A stretch of 64,000 nucleotides of DNA. Origin: Candidatus Poribacteria bacterium (GTDB taxonomy: Bacteria; Poribacteria; WGA-4E; WGA-3G). Shown in pieces: positions 1 to 10,306 of the stretch; positions within the stretch are counted from its first letter, which is position 1, and every line of letters begins with the position of its first letter. The notes below the pieces were generated by a model. It was not told the DNA's origin. It saw nothing but the letters and a program-made list of their open reading frames with translations, and ran no database searches. Where the stretch lies: positions 1-64,000 of the forward strand of contig JAJEET010000026.1 in assembly GCA_022820835.1 (NCBI GenBank), written 5' to 3'. Made by a program: the position numbers and the translations under genes.

Positions 1-468
1 TAATACGCACACCCCGATGTGTGATAACTTGAGCATATTTTCCAGATGGATAGAACTCAGCGGTGTCTCGCGCGGCACAAGAACAAGTTTACGTCGCTCC
101 TTAATACACACATCCGCGGCGCGTTGGATAAGGTTACGTGAGATACCACCAGCAATAGAAGCGATGCTCCCCATGCTACACGGCACCACAATCATCCCTT
201 CAGTCCGAAAAGAGCCGCTGGCAATCGGTGCGGCGATGTCCGATTCATGGTGATAAATAACCCGCGGTGAAGAAACGCCAATGAGCGACTCCAACTCGAA
301 ATTGTTGAGGTCAACTTCAATCTGAAGTTCTTCCGATAAGGCGCGCGCACCCGATGCCGAAATTGTTAAATGGACCTCTATAGCCTCATGTTCCGTAAGA
401 ACCTCAAGCAGGCGAACCGCATAGACACCTGCACTCGCGCCTGTTATTCCAACAATCAGTCGTTTCAA
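1..468 (-). CDS. ubiX: Flavin prenyltransferase UbiX-like (partial, 3' end outside window; TTG start)
   Basis: Reverse-strand translation LKRLIVGITGASAGVYAVRLLEVL...GSFRTEGMIVVPCSMGSIASIAGGISRNLIQRAADVCIKERRKLVLVPRETPLSSIHLENML matches UbiX/Pad1 motifs; runs off the left edge so absent from the ORF track. Confidence 0.9.
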   Translation of the reverse strand, partial: MKRLIVGITGASAGVYAVRLLEVLTEHEAIEVHLTISASGARALSEELQIEVDLNNFELESLIGVSSPRVIYHHESDIAAPIASGSFRTEGMIVVPCSMGSIASIAGGISRNLIQRAADVCIKERRKLVLVPRETPLSSIHLENMLKLSHIGVCVL

Positions 469-583
469 TGACTACATTCTCCTTCGCTTAAATTGCACAC
501 AACCGTTCGACGAGTAGATGTTCTCATAATCAACTCTATTATAGTTAGTTATGCGAAAATTACAAGGAAAACTTAACACTCCC

Positions 584-612
584 TTGACAGAAAAGCGTGC
601 AACAGGTAAATT
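584..612 (+). promoter_or_regulatory. Putative sigma-70 promoter, TTGACA-N17-TAAATT
   Basis: TTGACA at 584-589 and TAAATT at 607-612, 17-bp spacer, just upstream of the 637/670 CDS. Confidence 0.55.
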
Positions 613-669
613 ATGCGTAAGTCTATCTGATGTCATGTGTTGCTCGTAGACGCATATCGTGAGGAAATT

Positions 670-1713
670 ATGAACATAGATGCCTTAGACACGCCGACGC
701 TTGTTGCGGATCTGGATGTGCTTGAACAGAATATCAACGGGATGGCAGCGCATTGTCAGCAACTCGGTGTCCCGCTGCGTGTCCATACCAAAACGCATAA
801 AGTGCCAGAAATCGCTAAAATGCAGATCGCTGCCGGTTCGCGAGGTATCACCTGCCAGAAGTTAGGCGAGGCCGAGGTAATGGTAGATGCCGGAATTGAC
901 AACATACTGATCCCGTACAATATCGTTGGGAAACCGAAACTGAAACGGTTGACTGCGCTTATCCAACGCGCCCGAATTATCGTTGCCCTTGATTCCGAAG
1001 AGACCGCGACCGGCATCTCTCAACAGGCGATTGCTGACGGTTGTGTTGTGCCTGTAATTGTGGAACTCGATACCGGCAGTGGACGTTGTGGTGTGCAATC
1101 CCCGCAATCGGCACAACGCCTTGCACGACAAGTTATGAAAATGCAAGGCATTGATTTCCAAGGTATCATGACGTATCCGAGCAACGTGCGAGCGAAGCCG
1201 TTTATTGAAGAAACGCTTGATCTGCTCTCAAGCGACGGGATTCCTGTAAACATAATTAGTGGTGGCGGCACGGGTTCGGAAACCGCATCAAAGGAGATCG
1301 GCTGCACAGAGACCCGCAGCGGTTCTTATGTCTATGAAGGCATGACTCGCATCGGTAATTCGGAGATGCTAACACCTGAACGGTGTGTCTTACGCCTAAT
1401 CGTAACCGTCGTTAGTACGCCAGCACCTGACCGGATTATCATTGACGGTGGTCAAAAGACGTTTACGAGTTACCCGCCAACGCCTTATGGACATATTATT
1501 GAACAGCCAGACGCGAAGATTTACGGGATGTCGGTCGAACACGGGCATGTCAATGTCAGTGAATGTTCACACCAGTTTAAGGTCGGTGAACGGCTTTCGG
1601 TTATTCCACTCCATCAAGGGATGACGAGTAATCTGCACGACACACTCGTAGGTGTTCGCGGCGATGAAGTTGAGGTAACTTGGAAAATCGCAGGTAGAGG
1701 TAAAGTATTTTAA
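670..1713 (+). CDS. D-threonine aldolase / D-serine dehydratase-like PLP enzyme (alanine racemase N-terminal fold)
   Basis: MNIDALDTPTLVADLDVLEQNI...VHTKTHKVPEIAKMQ...GITCQKLGEAEVM; ORF opens at 637, internal ATG at 670 preferred. Confidence 0.85.
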   Translation: MNIDALDTPTLVADLDVLEQNINGMAAHCQQLGVPLRVHTKTHKVPEIAKMQIAAGSRGITCQKLGEAEVMVDAGIDNILIPYNIVGKPKLKRLTALIQRARIIVALDSEETATGISQQAIADGCVVPVIVELDTGSGRCGVQSPQSAQRLARQVMKMQGIDFQGIMTYPSNVRAKPFIEETLDLLSSDGIPVNIISGGGTGSETASKEIGCTETRSGSYVYEGMTRIGNSEMLTPERCVLRLIVTVVSTPAPDRIIIDGGQKTFTSYPPTPYGHIIEQPDAKIYGMSVEHGHVNVSECSHQFKVGERLSVIPLHQGMTSNLHDTLVGVRGDEVEVTWKIAGRGKVF

Positions 1714-1771
1714 TTTGGTGCGAAGCGTGCAAAAATAGTTTTTTATTCTAACACATCAAGAGGGGGAAATC

Positions 1772-2488
1772 ATGATTCTACCGACATCCGAACAGAAAAC
1801 ACAGTGGGAAGAAGAGGGGTATCTCGTTTTTGAAAACGCAATTCAAGGTGAAGATCTTAAGCGGCTCCAAAACGCTTTCGATTATTGGGCAGATGCGTGC
1901 AAAGAAGAATGGCTGGATAGAGTTGAAGCGGGGGATGCTGTCGCAACCTTCTATGACATCCCGAATCCGCTTGAAAAGGATCCGATTTTCATTGATATTA
2001 TTGACTATCCGAGTTATTACGGTGCGTTGATGGCGTTCACCGACCATGACCTAATTTTATTGGGTCCACAGGTTCGGACGGTGGCGCCGTGGCCTGTGAG
2101 TTACACAGGGTGGCATCCTGATGTCGGACAGAGTAACCCGCTCCATATCAAGGTGCAAATCTACGTCAATGATGTTGAACCGGGAGGTGGCGAATTCGGC
2201 TTTGTACCGGGCAGTCATAAACCGGGCGCGGGTCCCTATACGCGTCCGATGCGACAAGAGAGTATGACGGGACATAAGACGTTCCCGGGTAAAGCAGGTA
2301 CAGCGATTATGTTCAATTCCTGTGGATGGCACGTTTCGATGGACAATCATTCCGATACACCCCGTAAATCGATTATCCTGATCTACGAGAAACGAACACC
2401 CGGACGCATTGGACCAGAGCAGTTTGCTTCCATCTCAGAATATTGCCAGACCCCAGAACGTCGTAAATTGTTTAGCTTGGACGGTTAA
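1772..2488 (+). CDS. Phytanoyl-CoA dioxygenase (PhyH) family protein
   Basis: HxD motif in GWHPDVGQ, distal His in NSCGWHVSMDNHS, PGGGEFGFVPGSHKPG. Confidence 0.85.
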   Translation: MILPTSEQKTQWEEEGYLVFENAIQGEDLKRLQNAFDYWADACKEEWLDRVEAGDAVATFYDIPNPLEKDPIFIDIIDYPSYYGALMAFTDHDLILLGPQVRTVAPWPVSYTGWHPDVGQSNPLHIKVQIYVNDVEPGGGEFGFVPGSHKPGAGPYTRPMRQESMTGHKTFPGKAGTAIMFNSCGWHVSMDNHSDTPRKSIILIYEKRTPGRIGPEQFASISEYCQTPERRKLFSLDG

Positions 2489-2503
2489 TCAAAGGAGGGC
2501 ACT

Positions 2504-3397
2504 ATGCCACGCATTGACGCGCATCTGCACGTATTCACAAAAGCCTCCGCTGAGTTTCCGAGGGAGATATCGGACGTTTGGCCCGCTGAACGGGAAGAGC
2601 CTGTCGAAAAGTTGTTAGGCGAAATGGAGAAACACCAGATCGATCAGGCAGTTCTTGTCCAGATGGCTGGTGCGAGTATAGAAAACCATCGTTACCTGTT
2701 GCGATGCCTCAAAGAATATCCAAACCGATTTTTAGGGATTGGATTGGTTCCAGAGGGACATCCAAACCCTGTCGAACACATGGCAGCACTCACAGATGAT
2801 ACGGGGATTATCGGTTTTCGGTTCTCTACATTTGGGGGACCGCGTGATATTTTTGCGAAGATGGATGTCCGCGAGTTCGCGGCGTATCCGATCTGGGAGT
2901 GCGCTGCTGAACGCGATTATGTCTTGTGGCTTTATCCGAACGCTATCAATGCACATCTTCTGCCATACTTGATACAAGAATTCCCGCAGGTACGGATTGT
3001 GTTAAACCATCTCGCCGTGTGCCCGGGCGCAGGCAAATTCAGTTGGGATGAATTCGGGAGACCCCAGGTTCAGGTGACGGGTTACAACCTTTTTATGCAT
3101 ACGACCTATCGGCTCGCGCGCTTTGAAAATGTTAATGTGCATCTCTCTGGTCAGTACGCCTTTAGCAAGGAAGAATTTCCGTATAAAGATTTGGCAGGAT
3201 GGCACCATGGTCTTTTGGGTGGCTTTGGCGCGAAACGATTGATGTGGGCAACCGATTTTCCATGGATATTAGAAGAACCGGGGTATGGTAAACTTACCAC
3301 AGTTATAGAAGAATTACTACCCAATCTATCTGAAGCGGAGTTGGCGGATATTATGGGTGGGAATGCGAAACGGATTTTAAGGTTTCCTGACCTGTAG
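2504..3397 (+). CDS. Amidohydrolase family 2 (TIM-barrel metal-dependent hydrolase)
   Basis: N-terminal MPRIDAHLHVF, C-terminal RLMWATDFPWILEEPGYGK. Confidence 0.85.
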   Translation: MPRIDAHLHVFTKASAEFPREISDVWPAEREEPVEKLLGEMEKHQIDQAVLVQMAGASIENHRYLLRCLKEYPNRFLGIGLVPEGHPNPVEHMAALTDDTGIIGFRFSTFGGPRDIFAKMDVREFAAYPIWECAAERDYVLWLYPNAINAHLLPYLIQEFPQVRIVLNHLAVCPGAGKFSWDEFGRPQVQVTGYNLFMHTTYRLARFENVNVHLSGQYAFSKEEFPYKDLAGWHHGLLGGFGAKRLMWATDFPWILEEPGYGKLTTVIEELLPNLSEAELADIMGGNAKRILRFPDL

Positions 3398-3409
3398 AGA
3401 GGAGGCAGT

Positions 3410-3796
3410 TCAGAATCCGACGTTGGCTTGAAACGCGAAGGCGTTTTCAATCTGTTCCAGTTTTAGTAACTCTAACTGTGGAGATAAATGGATTGCGATA
3501 ACATCGAAACGGCAAGGTGCATCGAATCGGTTATGCGCCTGTAGATAGCCCATAGCGACTTTGGAAATCTGTCGTTGTTTCTGTGTCGTTACAGCTGCTT
3601 GTGGAGCCCCGAATTTGAGGCTACGTCGCGTTTTAACTTCCACAAAAACGATGCAATCACCATCTTGTGCGACAATATCTATTTCACCACGGACTGCTCG
3701 GTAATTCTGCGCGAGAATTTTATATCCGCGCGTTTTAAGATGCGTAGCCGCAAAGGACTCACCCGTTTTTGCGATGCTCAAGCGTGAATGATCCAT
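3410..3796 (-). CDS. yraN: YraN / UPF0102 family putative endonuclease
   Basis: TGESFAATHLKTRGYKILAQNYRAVRGEIDIVAQDGDCIVFVEVKTRRS; internal ATG at 3796 preferred because the longer ORF runs into a palindromic repeat. Confidence 0.9.
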   Translation of the reverse strand: MDHSRLSIAKTGESFAATHLKTRGYKILAQNYRAVRGEIDIVAQDGDCIVFVEVKTRRSLKFGAPQAAVTTQKQRQISKVAMGYLQAHNRFDAPCRFDVIAIHLSPQLELLKLEQIENAFAFQANVGF

Positions 3797-3877
3797 CCGT
3801 GTTTTCTCTTTTGCGAAATCCTGTATACGTGTGTCAGGTGGGGTTACATGAAGTTTAAGAAAATAAATCGGTAATTG

Positions 3878-3898
3878 GGCGAGGATACAATCCTCGCC
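3878..3898. repeat. REP-like palindrome GGCGAGGA-tacaa-TCCTCGCC
   Basis: Perfect 8-bp inverted repeat; related copies elsewhere in window. Confidence 0.7.
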
Positions 3899-3921
3899 TG
3901 CATGGAATTGTGTAAGTCCTA

Positions 3922-4515
3922 TCAATTATCGGGCAGTAGTTTGAAGGTCTGACGGTGAATATCCGATGCCCCGGACTGAGCGATTGCTTGCCGATGTTGG
4001 GATGTTGGGTATCCTTTGTGTTTTTGGAATCCGTAATTCGGATAGGTTCGATCGAATTCCATCATGATCCGATCTCGGGTGGTTTTGGCGATAATAGAGG
4101 CAGCCGCAATGGAATAACTTCGACTGTCGCCTTTTGGGATTGCTTCTGCTTGGATGTCTGTTGTCGGGAGATTTATACCGTCAATGAGGAGATAGTCTGG
4201 TTGAGGTGTGAGTTTTTCAATTGCCTTTTGCATCGCTAATAAAGTTGCTTTGAGAATGTTCAAACGGTCAATGACTCGGTTGTCCGCAGAACCGATCCCT
4301 ACGGACAGAGCGGTGTTATGGATTTCGTCAGCTAATCTGTCGCGTTGTTTTGGTGTTAGCTGCTTTGAATCTTTTAAGCCGTTGATGCTGCAATTGAGGG
4401 GTAAGATGACTGCGGCGGCAATGACGGGACCTGCCAATGCGCCTCGACCTGCCTCGTCAATGCCTGCAATCTGTTTGTAGCCGCTTTGTTGGCAAGCAAG
4501 CTCAAAAGCGTCCAT
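3922..4515 (-). CDS. rnhB: Ribonuclease HII
   Basis: IAGIDEAGRGALAGPVIAAAVIL, SIAAASIIAKTTRDRIM; ATG at 4515 lies just past the rplS stop. Confidence 0.95.
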   Translation of the reverse strand: MDAFELACQQSGYKQIAGIDEAGRGALAGPVIAAAVILPLNCSINGLKDSKQLTPKQRDRLADEIHNTALSVGIGSADNRVIDRLNILKATLLAMQKAIEKLTPQPDYLLIDGINLPTTDIQAEAIPKGDSRSYSIAAASIIAKTTRDRIMMEFDRTYPNYGFQKHKGYPTSQHRQAIAQSGASDIHRQTFKLLPDN

Positions 4516-4525
4516 CAGTATTGGG

Positions 4526-4870
4526 TTAGGTTCTGCGTTCTTTGACGCGTGCGGCTCTTCCAGTCCGGTTGCGCAAGTAATACAATTTCGCGCGTCGGAC
4601 AGCGCCGTAGCGGACGACTTGAATACTTTCAATGTTCGGTGAATGCAGCGGGAACGTCCGCTCACTGCCAGCACCGAAGGCGACGCGTCGGACTGTAAAG
4701 GTTGAACTCAGTCCGCCGTGTGCGCGACGGATAACAGTTCCTTCATAAGCTTGAATACGTTCCTTTTGCCCTTCACGGATGCGTGTATTCACCTTGACAA
4801 CATCACCCGGACCGAAATCGGGGATATCGCTCTTCATATATTGACTTTCGACGGATTCAATTAAATTCAT
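4526..4870 (-). CDS. rplS: 50S ribosomal protein L19
   Basis: [35 protein letters not shown]...[18 protein letters not shown]. Confidence 0.97.
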   Translation of the reverse strand: MNLIESVESQYMKSDIPDFGPGDVVKVNTRIREGQKERIQAYEGTVIRRAHGGLSSTFTVRRVAFGAGSERTFPLHSPNIESIQVVRYGAVRRAKLYYLRNRTGRAARVKERRT

Positions 4871-4936
4871 GGTTACTGCTCCTCTTGCGTAATATCTGCT
4901 TTAAGATTGCGTATGTAGGAAAGATTAATTTTCTGA

Positions 4937-5665
4937 TTATTCCGTTAATTCTGCCCCTTTGAGGATTGCGATATCCTCTTTGCTGAGTTCGAGCTTTTCG
5001 AGCAGATCGGGACGATATTTTGCCGTGCGTTTGAGTGCCTCAGCATATCTCCATTTTTCGATATTCTCGTGATGTCCGCTCAAGAGGACTTCAGGGACAT
5101 GCATTTCGGCGAACTTAGCGGGGCGTGTATAGTGTGGATGGTCAAGCAATTCCTGACTAAACGAATCGATGTGTGCAGATTCGTAGTCGCCGAGGGCGCC
5201 TGGAAGCACACGTCCGATAGCATCAATTAAAACGAGTGCTGCGATTTCGCCGCCACTCAAGACGTAATCCCCGATTGATACTTCAGTTGTTACCACTTTT
5301 TGACGTACGCGTTCATCCACGCCTTTGTAGCGTCCACAGAGAAGTATAAGATGCGACTCCAATGAGAGTGATTCTGCGAATCCTTGGGTTAGAGGTATCC
5401 CTTGAGGTGTTAGATAGACGACGTTTGCGGATTCCTCTGAATCCAACGCTTTGATGGCTGCGAAAATAGGTTCGGGTTTCAGGATCATCCCGGCACCGCC
5501 GCCGTACGGATAATCATCAACTGACTTGTGTTTATCGGTTGTCCAGTCTCGTAGGTTATGGAGATTGACGGCGAGTATATTAGCGTCATGAGCGCGTTTG
5601 AGTATCCCTGTCTTTAGTGCTGGAGCGATTATCTCTGGAAACAGGGCAATAACATCAATTTTCAT
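4937..5665 (-). CDS. trmD: tRNA (guanine37-N1)-methyltransferase
   Basis: [53 protein letters not shown]. Confidence 0.97.
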   Translation of the reverse strand: MKIDVIALFPEIIAPALKTGILKRAHDANILAVNLHNLRDWTTDKHKSVDDYPYGGGAGMILKPEPIFAAIKALDSEESANVVYLTPQGIPLTQGFAESLSLESHLILLCGRYKGVDERVRQKVVTTEVSIGDYVLSGGEIAALVLIDAIGRVLPGALGDYESAHIDSFSQELLDHPHYTRPAKFAEMHVPEVLLSGHHENIEKWRYAEALKRTAKYRPDLLEKLELSKEDIAILKGAELTE

Positions 5666-5693
5666 TTTTCTTGGCTTTCGGCTTTCGGCTATC

Positions 5694-5745
5694 AGCCGTC
5701 AGTTAAAGACGGACATAATAGTTCTAACGTCTTTTCTGACGGCTG
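5694..5745. repeat. Long inverted repeat (CAGCCGTCAGTTAAAGACG ... CGTCTTTTCTGACGGCTG)
   Basis: Arms near-perfectly complementary; fills the khpA-trmD gap. Confidence 0.7.
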
Positions 5746-5797
5746 GTTGCTGAAAGGAAAACCTGAGAGGTTTCCGTCCTGACTGCTATTCTCGAAT

Positions 5798-6049
5798 CTA
5801 TACATCCGACCTCGGTTCATCAATTAGCTCAAGAATTACCTTTTTATTTGCGCACAATCCAGCGGTATAGAGGACACTTCTAATTGCTTTCAGTGTCCGT
5901 CCGTATCTACCGATGATTTTTCCCAAATCCTCTTCTGTGACAGTCAATTCAATAATAACGACTGTTTCGCCAGTTACTTCTCGAACCACTACCTCATCGG
6001 GATAATCAACGAGAGATTTTACGATGTATTCAATTAAATCTTTGAACAT
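5798..6049 (-). CDS. khpA: KH-domain RNA-binding protein KhpA (YlqC/UPF0109)
   Basis: Small KH protein with VTEEDLGKIIGRYGRTLKAIRSVL between rpsP and trmD. Confidence 0.9.
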   Translation of the reverse strand: MFKDLIEYIVKSLVDYPDEVVVREVTGETVVIIELTVTEEDLGKIIGRYGRTLKAIRSVLYTAGLCANKKVILELIDEPRSDV

Positions 6050-6102
6050 GGTTCACTTTTGGATTTCAGTAGATGCGTCCGCCACCTGTGTTTTCGTTGG
6101 TG

Positions 6103-6513
6103 TTATTCTTCTTCCTCTGCGGATTCGTCTGGTGTTGCTTCAGTCAGCAATGCGCCAGTTTCGGATTCTGTTTCTTCTACGCCTGTGTGTTCGGTATTGT
6201 CCGTTTCCTCGACTGTTTGATCGGTTTCATCTTCTGGCATGGGTCTCCCCAATTTTTCGTATTCAAATTTCATGAGGATCCCACTTTTGGAAAGTAAACG
6301 CTTTGCTGTATCCGAAGGCTGTGCGCCGCGTCGTAACCATTTTAAAGCTTTCTCCTCATCGATGACCACATCTGCGGGGTCCGTTAGCGGGTCGTAATAA
6401 CCGAGGCGTTCTAAGAAGGCGCCATCTCTCTGTGCGCGCGCGTCAGCCGCAACGAGTCGATAGAACGGACGTTTTTTCCGACCGTGTCGTTGTAATCTAA
6501 TTCTAACTGCCAA
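6103..6513 (-). CDS. rpsP: 30S ribosomal protein S16 with acidic C-terminal extension
   Basis: [42 protein letters not shown]; long Glu/Asp/Thr-rich tail. Confidence 0.96.
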   Translation of the reverse strand: MAVRIRLQRHGRKKRPFYRLVAADARAQRDGAFLERLGYYDPLTDPADVVIDEEKALKWLRRGAQPSDTAKRLLSKSGILMKFEYEKLGRPMPEDETDQTVEETDNTEHTGVEETESETGALLTEATPDESAEEEE

Positions 6514-6588
6514 AAATTACCTCCCAGTGGTATTTGTGCCACTTTATCTAAAATTAAAGGTGTGATCCCGGGGCGGTTCGCCGAGGTG

Positions 6589-8001
6589 CTATCTACGGCG
6601 TTTTCGTTTTCGAGGCTTTCTTGCTTTCCGTTTTGGACGGGGCATTGCGCCGATCCTCTGCCCCATTTTTTTACCGGAGGATGCTCCCATCCCCGGCATT
6701 GCCATCGCCGTCTGCTGGTTTAACATCCGATTCATCATCTGGAGCTGTGAAACCAGCATGTTGATCTGATTGACCGTCGTTCCACTGCCTTTGGAAATAC
6801 GGAGTTTCCGACTTCTATCTAACAATCGAGGGTTCTTACGTTCCTCAAGCGTCATGGATTGGATGATCGCCTTGGTCCGGCTCAAATGGCTCTCATCGGG
6901 TGTAAGGTCTTTAATCGGCAACTGGTTCTTAAAGGGCATTAAATCCATCAATTGATCTAAGGGCCCCATATTTTTAAGTTGCTCTAACTGTGTCAAAAAG
7001 TCGTCGAAATCGAGACCTTTGTTTTCTATAAGTTTACGTTCAAGTTCTTTTGCTTGATCTTCGCTGAATACCTCTTCCGCTTTTTCGATGAGCGTTTGCA
7101 CATCACCTTGTCCAAGGATACGCGAAGACATTCGTTCTGGATGGAACTCTTCGAGTGAGGCTGCCTCAATTTTTTCACCGACACCGATGAATTTGATCGG
7201 TTTCTGTGTGATATGACGAATCGAGAGTGCTGCGCCACCGCGGGCATCGCCGTCCATTTTCGTGAGAATAACGCCGTCAATGTCTAAGTCATTATTGAAA
7301 TTTTCAGCGACGTTTACGGCATCTTGTCCGGTCATTGCATCGACAATGAGCAGGATTTCAGTGGGGTTAACGCTTGCTCGGATCTGCCGAAGTTCACCCA
7401 TTAATTCATCGTTAACGTGTAATCGTCCTGCGGTATCAATGATAACGTAATTATTTCCGTGTGCTAACGCTTCTTTGACAGAAGCTTCTGCGATCTTGAC
7501 GGGTGAAACGTCAGTTCCCATTGAGAACACCGGCGTTTCTGTCTGCTCACCGAGGATTTGTAGCTGCTTAATAGCAGCCGGACGGTAGACATCAGCTGCA
7601 ACGAGTAGCGGTTTCCGCCCGTCTTTGCGAAATCTAAGTGCCAATTTTGCTGCTACGGTTGTCTTACCGGCACCCTGTAAACCGACAAGCATTACGATTG
7701 TGGGACCGCTCGGTGCGATACGAATTTTTTCCGCCTCGTTGCCCATCAATTGTGTGAGTTCTTCACCAATAATTTGGGCAATCTGTAGTTCAGGCGTGAG
7801 GCTTCCGAGGACCTCTTGGCCGAGTGCGCGCGCTTTGATCCGATCTGTAAATTCACGTGTGACCTTATAGTTGACATCAGCTTCGAGGAAAGCACGCCGT
7901 ACCTCGCGCAAGGTATCAGAGATGTTATTTTCTGTGAGTTTTCCTTGACCTTTCAATTTCTTGAAGGTGTTTTGTAACCTATCGCTTAAACTTTCAAACA
8001 T
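6589..8001 (-). CDS. ffh: Signal recognition particle protein Ffh
   Basis: NG-domain GTPase motifs (GLQGAGKTT, DTAGR, TKMDGDARGG), Met-rich M domain, basic tail. Confidence 0.97.
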   Translation of the reverse strand: MFESLSDRLQNTFKKLKGQGKLTENNISDTLREVRRAFLEADVNYKVTREFTDRIKARALGQEVLGSLTPELQIAQIIGEELTQLMGNEAEKIRIAPSGPTIVMLVGLQGAGKTTVAAKLALRFRKDGRKPLLVAADVYRPAAIKQLQILGEQTETPVFSMGTDVSPVKIAEASVKEALAHGNNYVIIDTAGRLHVNDELMGELRQIRASVNPTEILLIVDAMTGQDAVNVAENFNNDLDIDGVILTKMDGDARGGAALSIRHITQKPIKFIGVGEKIEAASLEEFHPERMSSRILGQGDVQTLIEKAEEVFSEDQAKELERKLIENKGLDFDDFLTQLEQLKNMGPLDQLMDLMPFKNQLPIKDLTPDESHLSRTKAIIQSMTLEERKNPRLLDRSRKLRISKGSGTTVNQINMLVSQLQMMNRMLNQQTAMAMPGMGASSGKKMGQRIGAMPRPKRKARKPRKRKRRR

Positions 8002-8272
8002 GGTCTCTGTATCCTTTTTTATTGGCGCGAACTGTGATAACGAGCCACACTTTGTAGAAAAAAAAGCAGAAGTTATCCTATCTTTTGGTGTTTACCAAGA
8101 AGTGCTATGACAACAGGCAAAATCGTTCAGAGATATACTAACCCCTAATTATACAATTATAGCAAATTTTACCACTGATGTCAAACTTTTTTTCGTGAAG
8201 CCGTCATCCATCAAATGTTAGTGGTAACTTTTCCTGCTTGACACGGATCGTTATTTGTGTGAAAATATAACT

Positions 8273-9364
8273 ATGAAAACAGTTAATACTCAACAACAAC
8301 ATCAGAAAACCACACCTTATGCTGTGCTAATTTGCTTCATCTGTGTTCTGACAGGTTTCTACTGCGGGTGCCAAGGCGAAACTTCCAACTTGGATGTAGG
8401 GGGTGCCGGTTTTGAAATCTTAGAGAAATCAGGTGAACTGACAGAAAATGAGATATGGAATGGACGGGTCTATATTACCAACACTGTCACTATACCAGAG
8501 GGTGTCACGTTGACGATTCGGGCTGGAACTATCGTCGGTTTTGAACCGATGGAAACACCGAGCCTACTTATTGTGAAGGGTGAAGTTTACGCCGAAGGAT
8601 CACCAGATCGGATGATCGTCTTTGGATCCTTGGGCAAGCAACGGACACAGGAACAAGAACCAGCAGCGGAGGCAACCTCGTCTCCATTTGGCACTGACAC
8701 ATCTCTAAGGAATCAACGAAGGAGCGGCAGCGGAGCGGTCGCGAATACCGTAAAAGCGGATCCACCGAAATCGGGAGATTGGGGAGGTATCCTGATTGAA
8801 GCCACAAGTCCGAATTGCCGTCTGACCTACACTCGCATCCAGCACGCGAATGTCGGCATCAGGATCCGTACAGACGCAGTGCAAATTGAGAGATGTCTTT
8901 TTGGTGAGAATAGAACAGGCATAATTTGCGAAAACACGAATCCGACGATCAGCAGTAGCGAATTTAATAGAAATGGTATAGGTTCCAAATTCCAAGGGAG
9001 TGCGGCGCCAGATGTAGAATACAACGAGTTTACCGCCAACCAATACGGGGTTGTATGTGAAGATGACTCGCGCCCGCGTATCCAGTATAATATCCTCCGT
9101 GCGAATTACGAAAACGCGATTATTTGTTATTCTACTGCGTCCCCGGAAATTGTATCTAATAACATTACAAATAACGTCGGTTGGGCGGTCTACGATGGGG
9201 GGCGGCTCCGAGATAATTTTATTCAAGGGAATAAACAGGTTGGAGGTAATATCACGGAACTCGGCATCGGTACACAGAGCGATCAGTTTTTCGGTGTAGA
9301 CGAAGCGTTTGAACCGAGGAATTCTCCGGTAGCGGAAGCAGGCGTGCCGCGCGATAATTTTTAG
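8273..9364 (+). CDS. Secreted right-handed parallel beta-helix repeat protein (putative lipoprotein)
   Basis: Hydrophobic N-terminus ending FYCGC; GRVYITNTVTIPEGVTLTIRAGTIVGF; repeated short beta-helix coils. Confidence 0.75.
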   Translation: MKTVNTQQQHQKTTPYAVLICFICVLTGFYCGCQGETSNLDVGGAGFEILEKSGELTENEIWNGRVYITNTVTIPEGVTLTIRAGTIVGFEPMETPSLLIVKGEVYAEGSPDRMIVFGSLGKQRTQEQEPAAEATSSPFGTDTSLRNQRRSGSGAVANTVKADPPKSGDWGGILIEATSPNCRLTYTRIQHANVGIRIRTDAVQIERCLFGENRTGIICENTNPTISSSEFNRNGIGSKFQGSAAPDVEYNEFTANQYGVVCEDDSRPRIQYNILRANYENAIICYSTASPEIVSNNITNNVGWAVYDGGRLRDNFIQGNKQVGGNITELGIGTQSDQFFGVDEAFEPRNSPVAEAGVPRDNF

Positions 9365-9377
9365 TAGGAATTGAGAT

Positions 9378-10301
9378 ATGTCCCGCTTCAGAGCCTATCT
9401 TGACCTGGTTCGTTACCCACTCTTTGCGATTCCGATTGTCGCGACACTTCCAGGCGCGCTCATCGCGAGCCACGGACGGTTCACATGGCGCGTTGCAGTG
9501 GCACTGATAGTTGCACTGTTCGGCTATTTCGCTGGTATGATAAAAAATGACTACTTCCACCACGAAACAGATAAGCAAACGAACCCTGAACGTCCACTTC
9601 CATCCGAACGCCTCACTCCGAAGCAAGCAATTGTTCCGGCAAGCGTTATATACGGTTTTTGTGTCATCGGCGGTTTTTTGCTCAATCTTAAAACAGGCTT
9701 ATTGGTGATGGGGTTGGTGTCGATTTCGCATCTCTACAACGCCATTTTTAAGGCGAAAGGGATTTTAGGGAGTCTCACGTTACCACTCGGGATCGGCTTA
9801 CTGAGCGTCTTCGGTGCGTTGGCTGTTAGTGGAGCAGTACCGCGTCTGGTGTGGTACGCCTTCGCTGCGACAACGCTTTACGATTTAGGGACACACATCA
9901 CGACGACCTTCAAAGACATTTCACGCGACAAAGAACTCGGCATCTTAACGACACCTATTCAGATTGGTGTTCGTCCAGCACTTTTGGTCTCTGCGGTGGC
10001 AACGGTACTCGCTTTCGCTATTGCTCTTCTGCCATACTGGTTGGAACCAGACGTTCAGAAGACTTATATCGTTTGGGTGGTTTTAGGCATCATCGCCACT
10101 GTCGGTACGCGTATCTCGCTCTACCTACAACCGAATGAAAAGAACGGCTATTTTGCGCTGAAGGGTTCGATGGTGGGTTCTATTCTCTTTTTTCCGTGCC
10201 TTATCGGTGTGCAGGTGTCTATTGTTGTTTCTGCAGCAGTTATCCTGCCGTTGCTATTGATTACACTCTTTCTGCTAAAAACGACGCGCCAAGAGGTTTA
10301 A
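9378..10301 (+). CDS. UbiA-family prenyltransferase (membrane)
   Basis: Multi-TM; KNDYFHHETDKQTNPERPLPSERLTPKQA resembles the UbiA NDxxDxxxD region. Confidence 0.75.
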   Translation: MSRFRAYLDLVRYPLFAIPIVATLPGALIASHGRFTWRVAVALIVALFGYFAGMIKNDYFHHETDKQTNPERPLPSERLTPKQAIVPASVIYGFCVIGGFLLNLKTGLLVMGLVSISHLYNAIFKAKGILGSLTLPLGIGLLSVFGALAVSGAVPRLVWYAFAATTLYDLGTHITTTFKDISRDKELGILTTPIQIGVRPALLVSAVATVLAFAIALLPYWLEPDVQKTYIVWVVLGIIATVGTRISLYLQPNEKNGYFALKGSMVGSILFFPCLIGVQVSIVVSAAVILPLLLITLFLLKTTRQEV

Positions 10302-10306
10302 GTTCG

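Noticed and set aside
862-1161. Antisense ORFs within annotated genes across the window (e.g. 756-1016, 862-1161, 8705-9226, 10903-11574)
   Set aside because: All lie opposite strongly coding ORFs, with biased Arg/Ser/Cys-rich composition and no family motifs.
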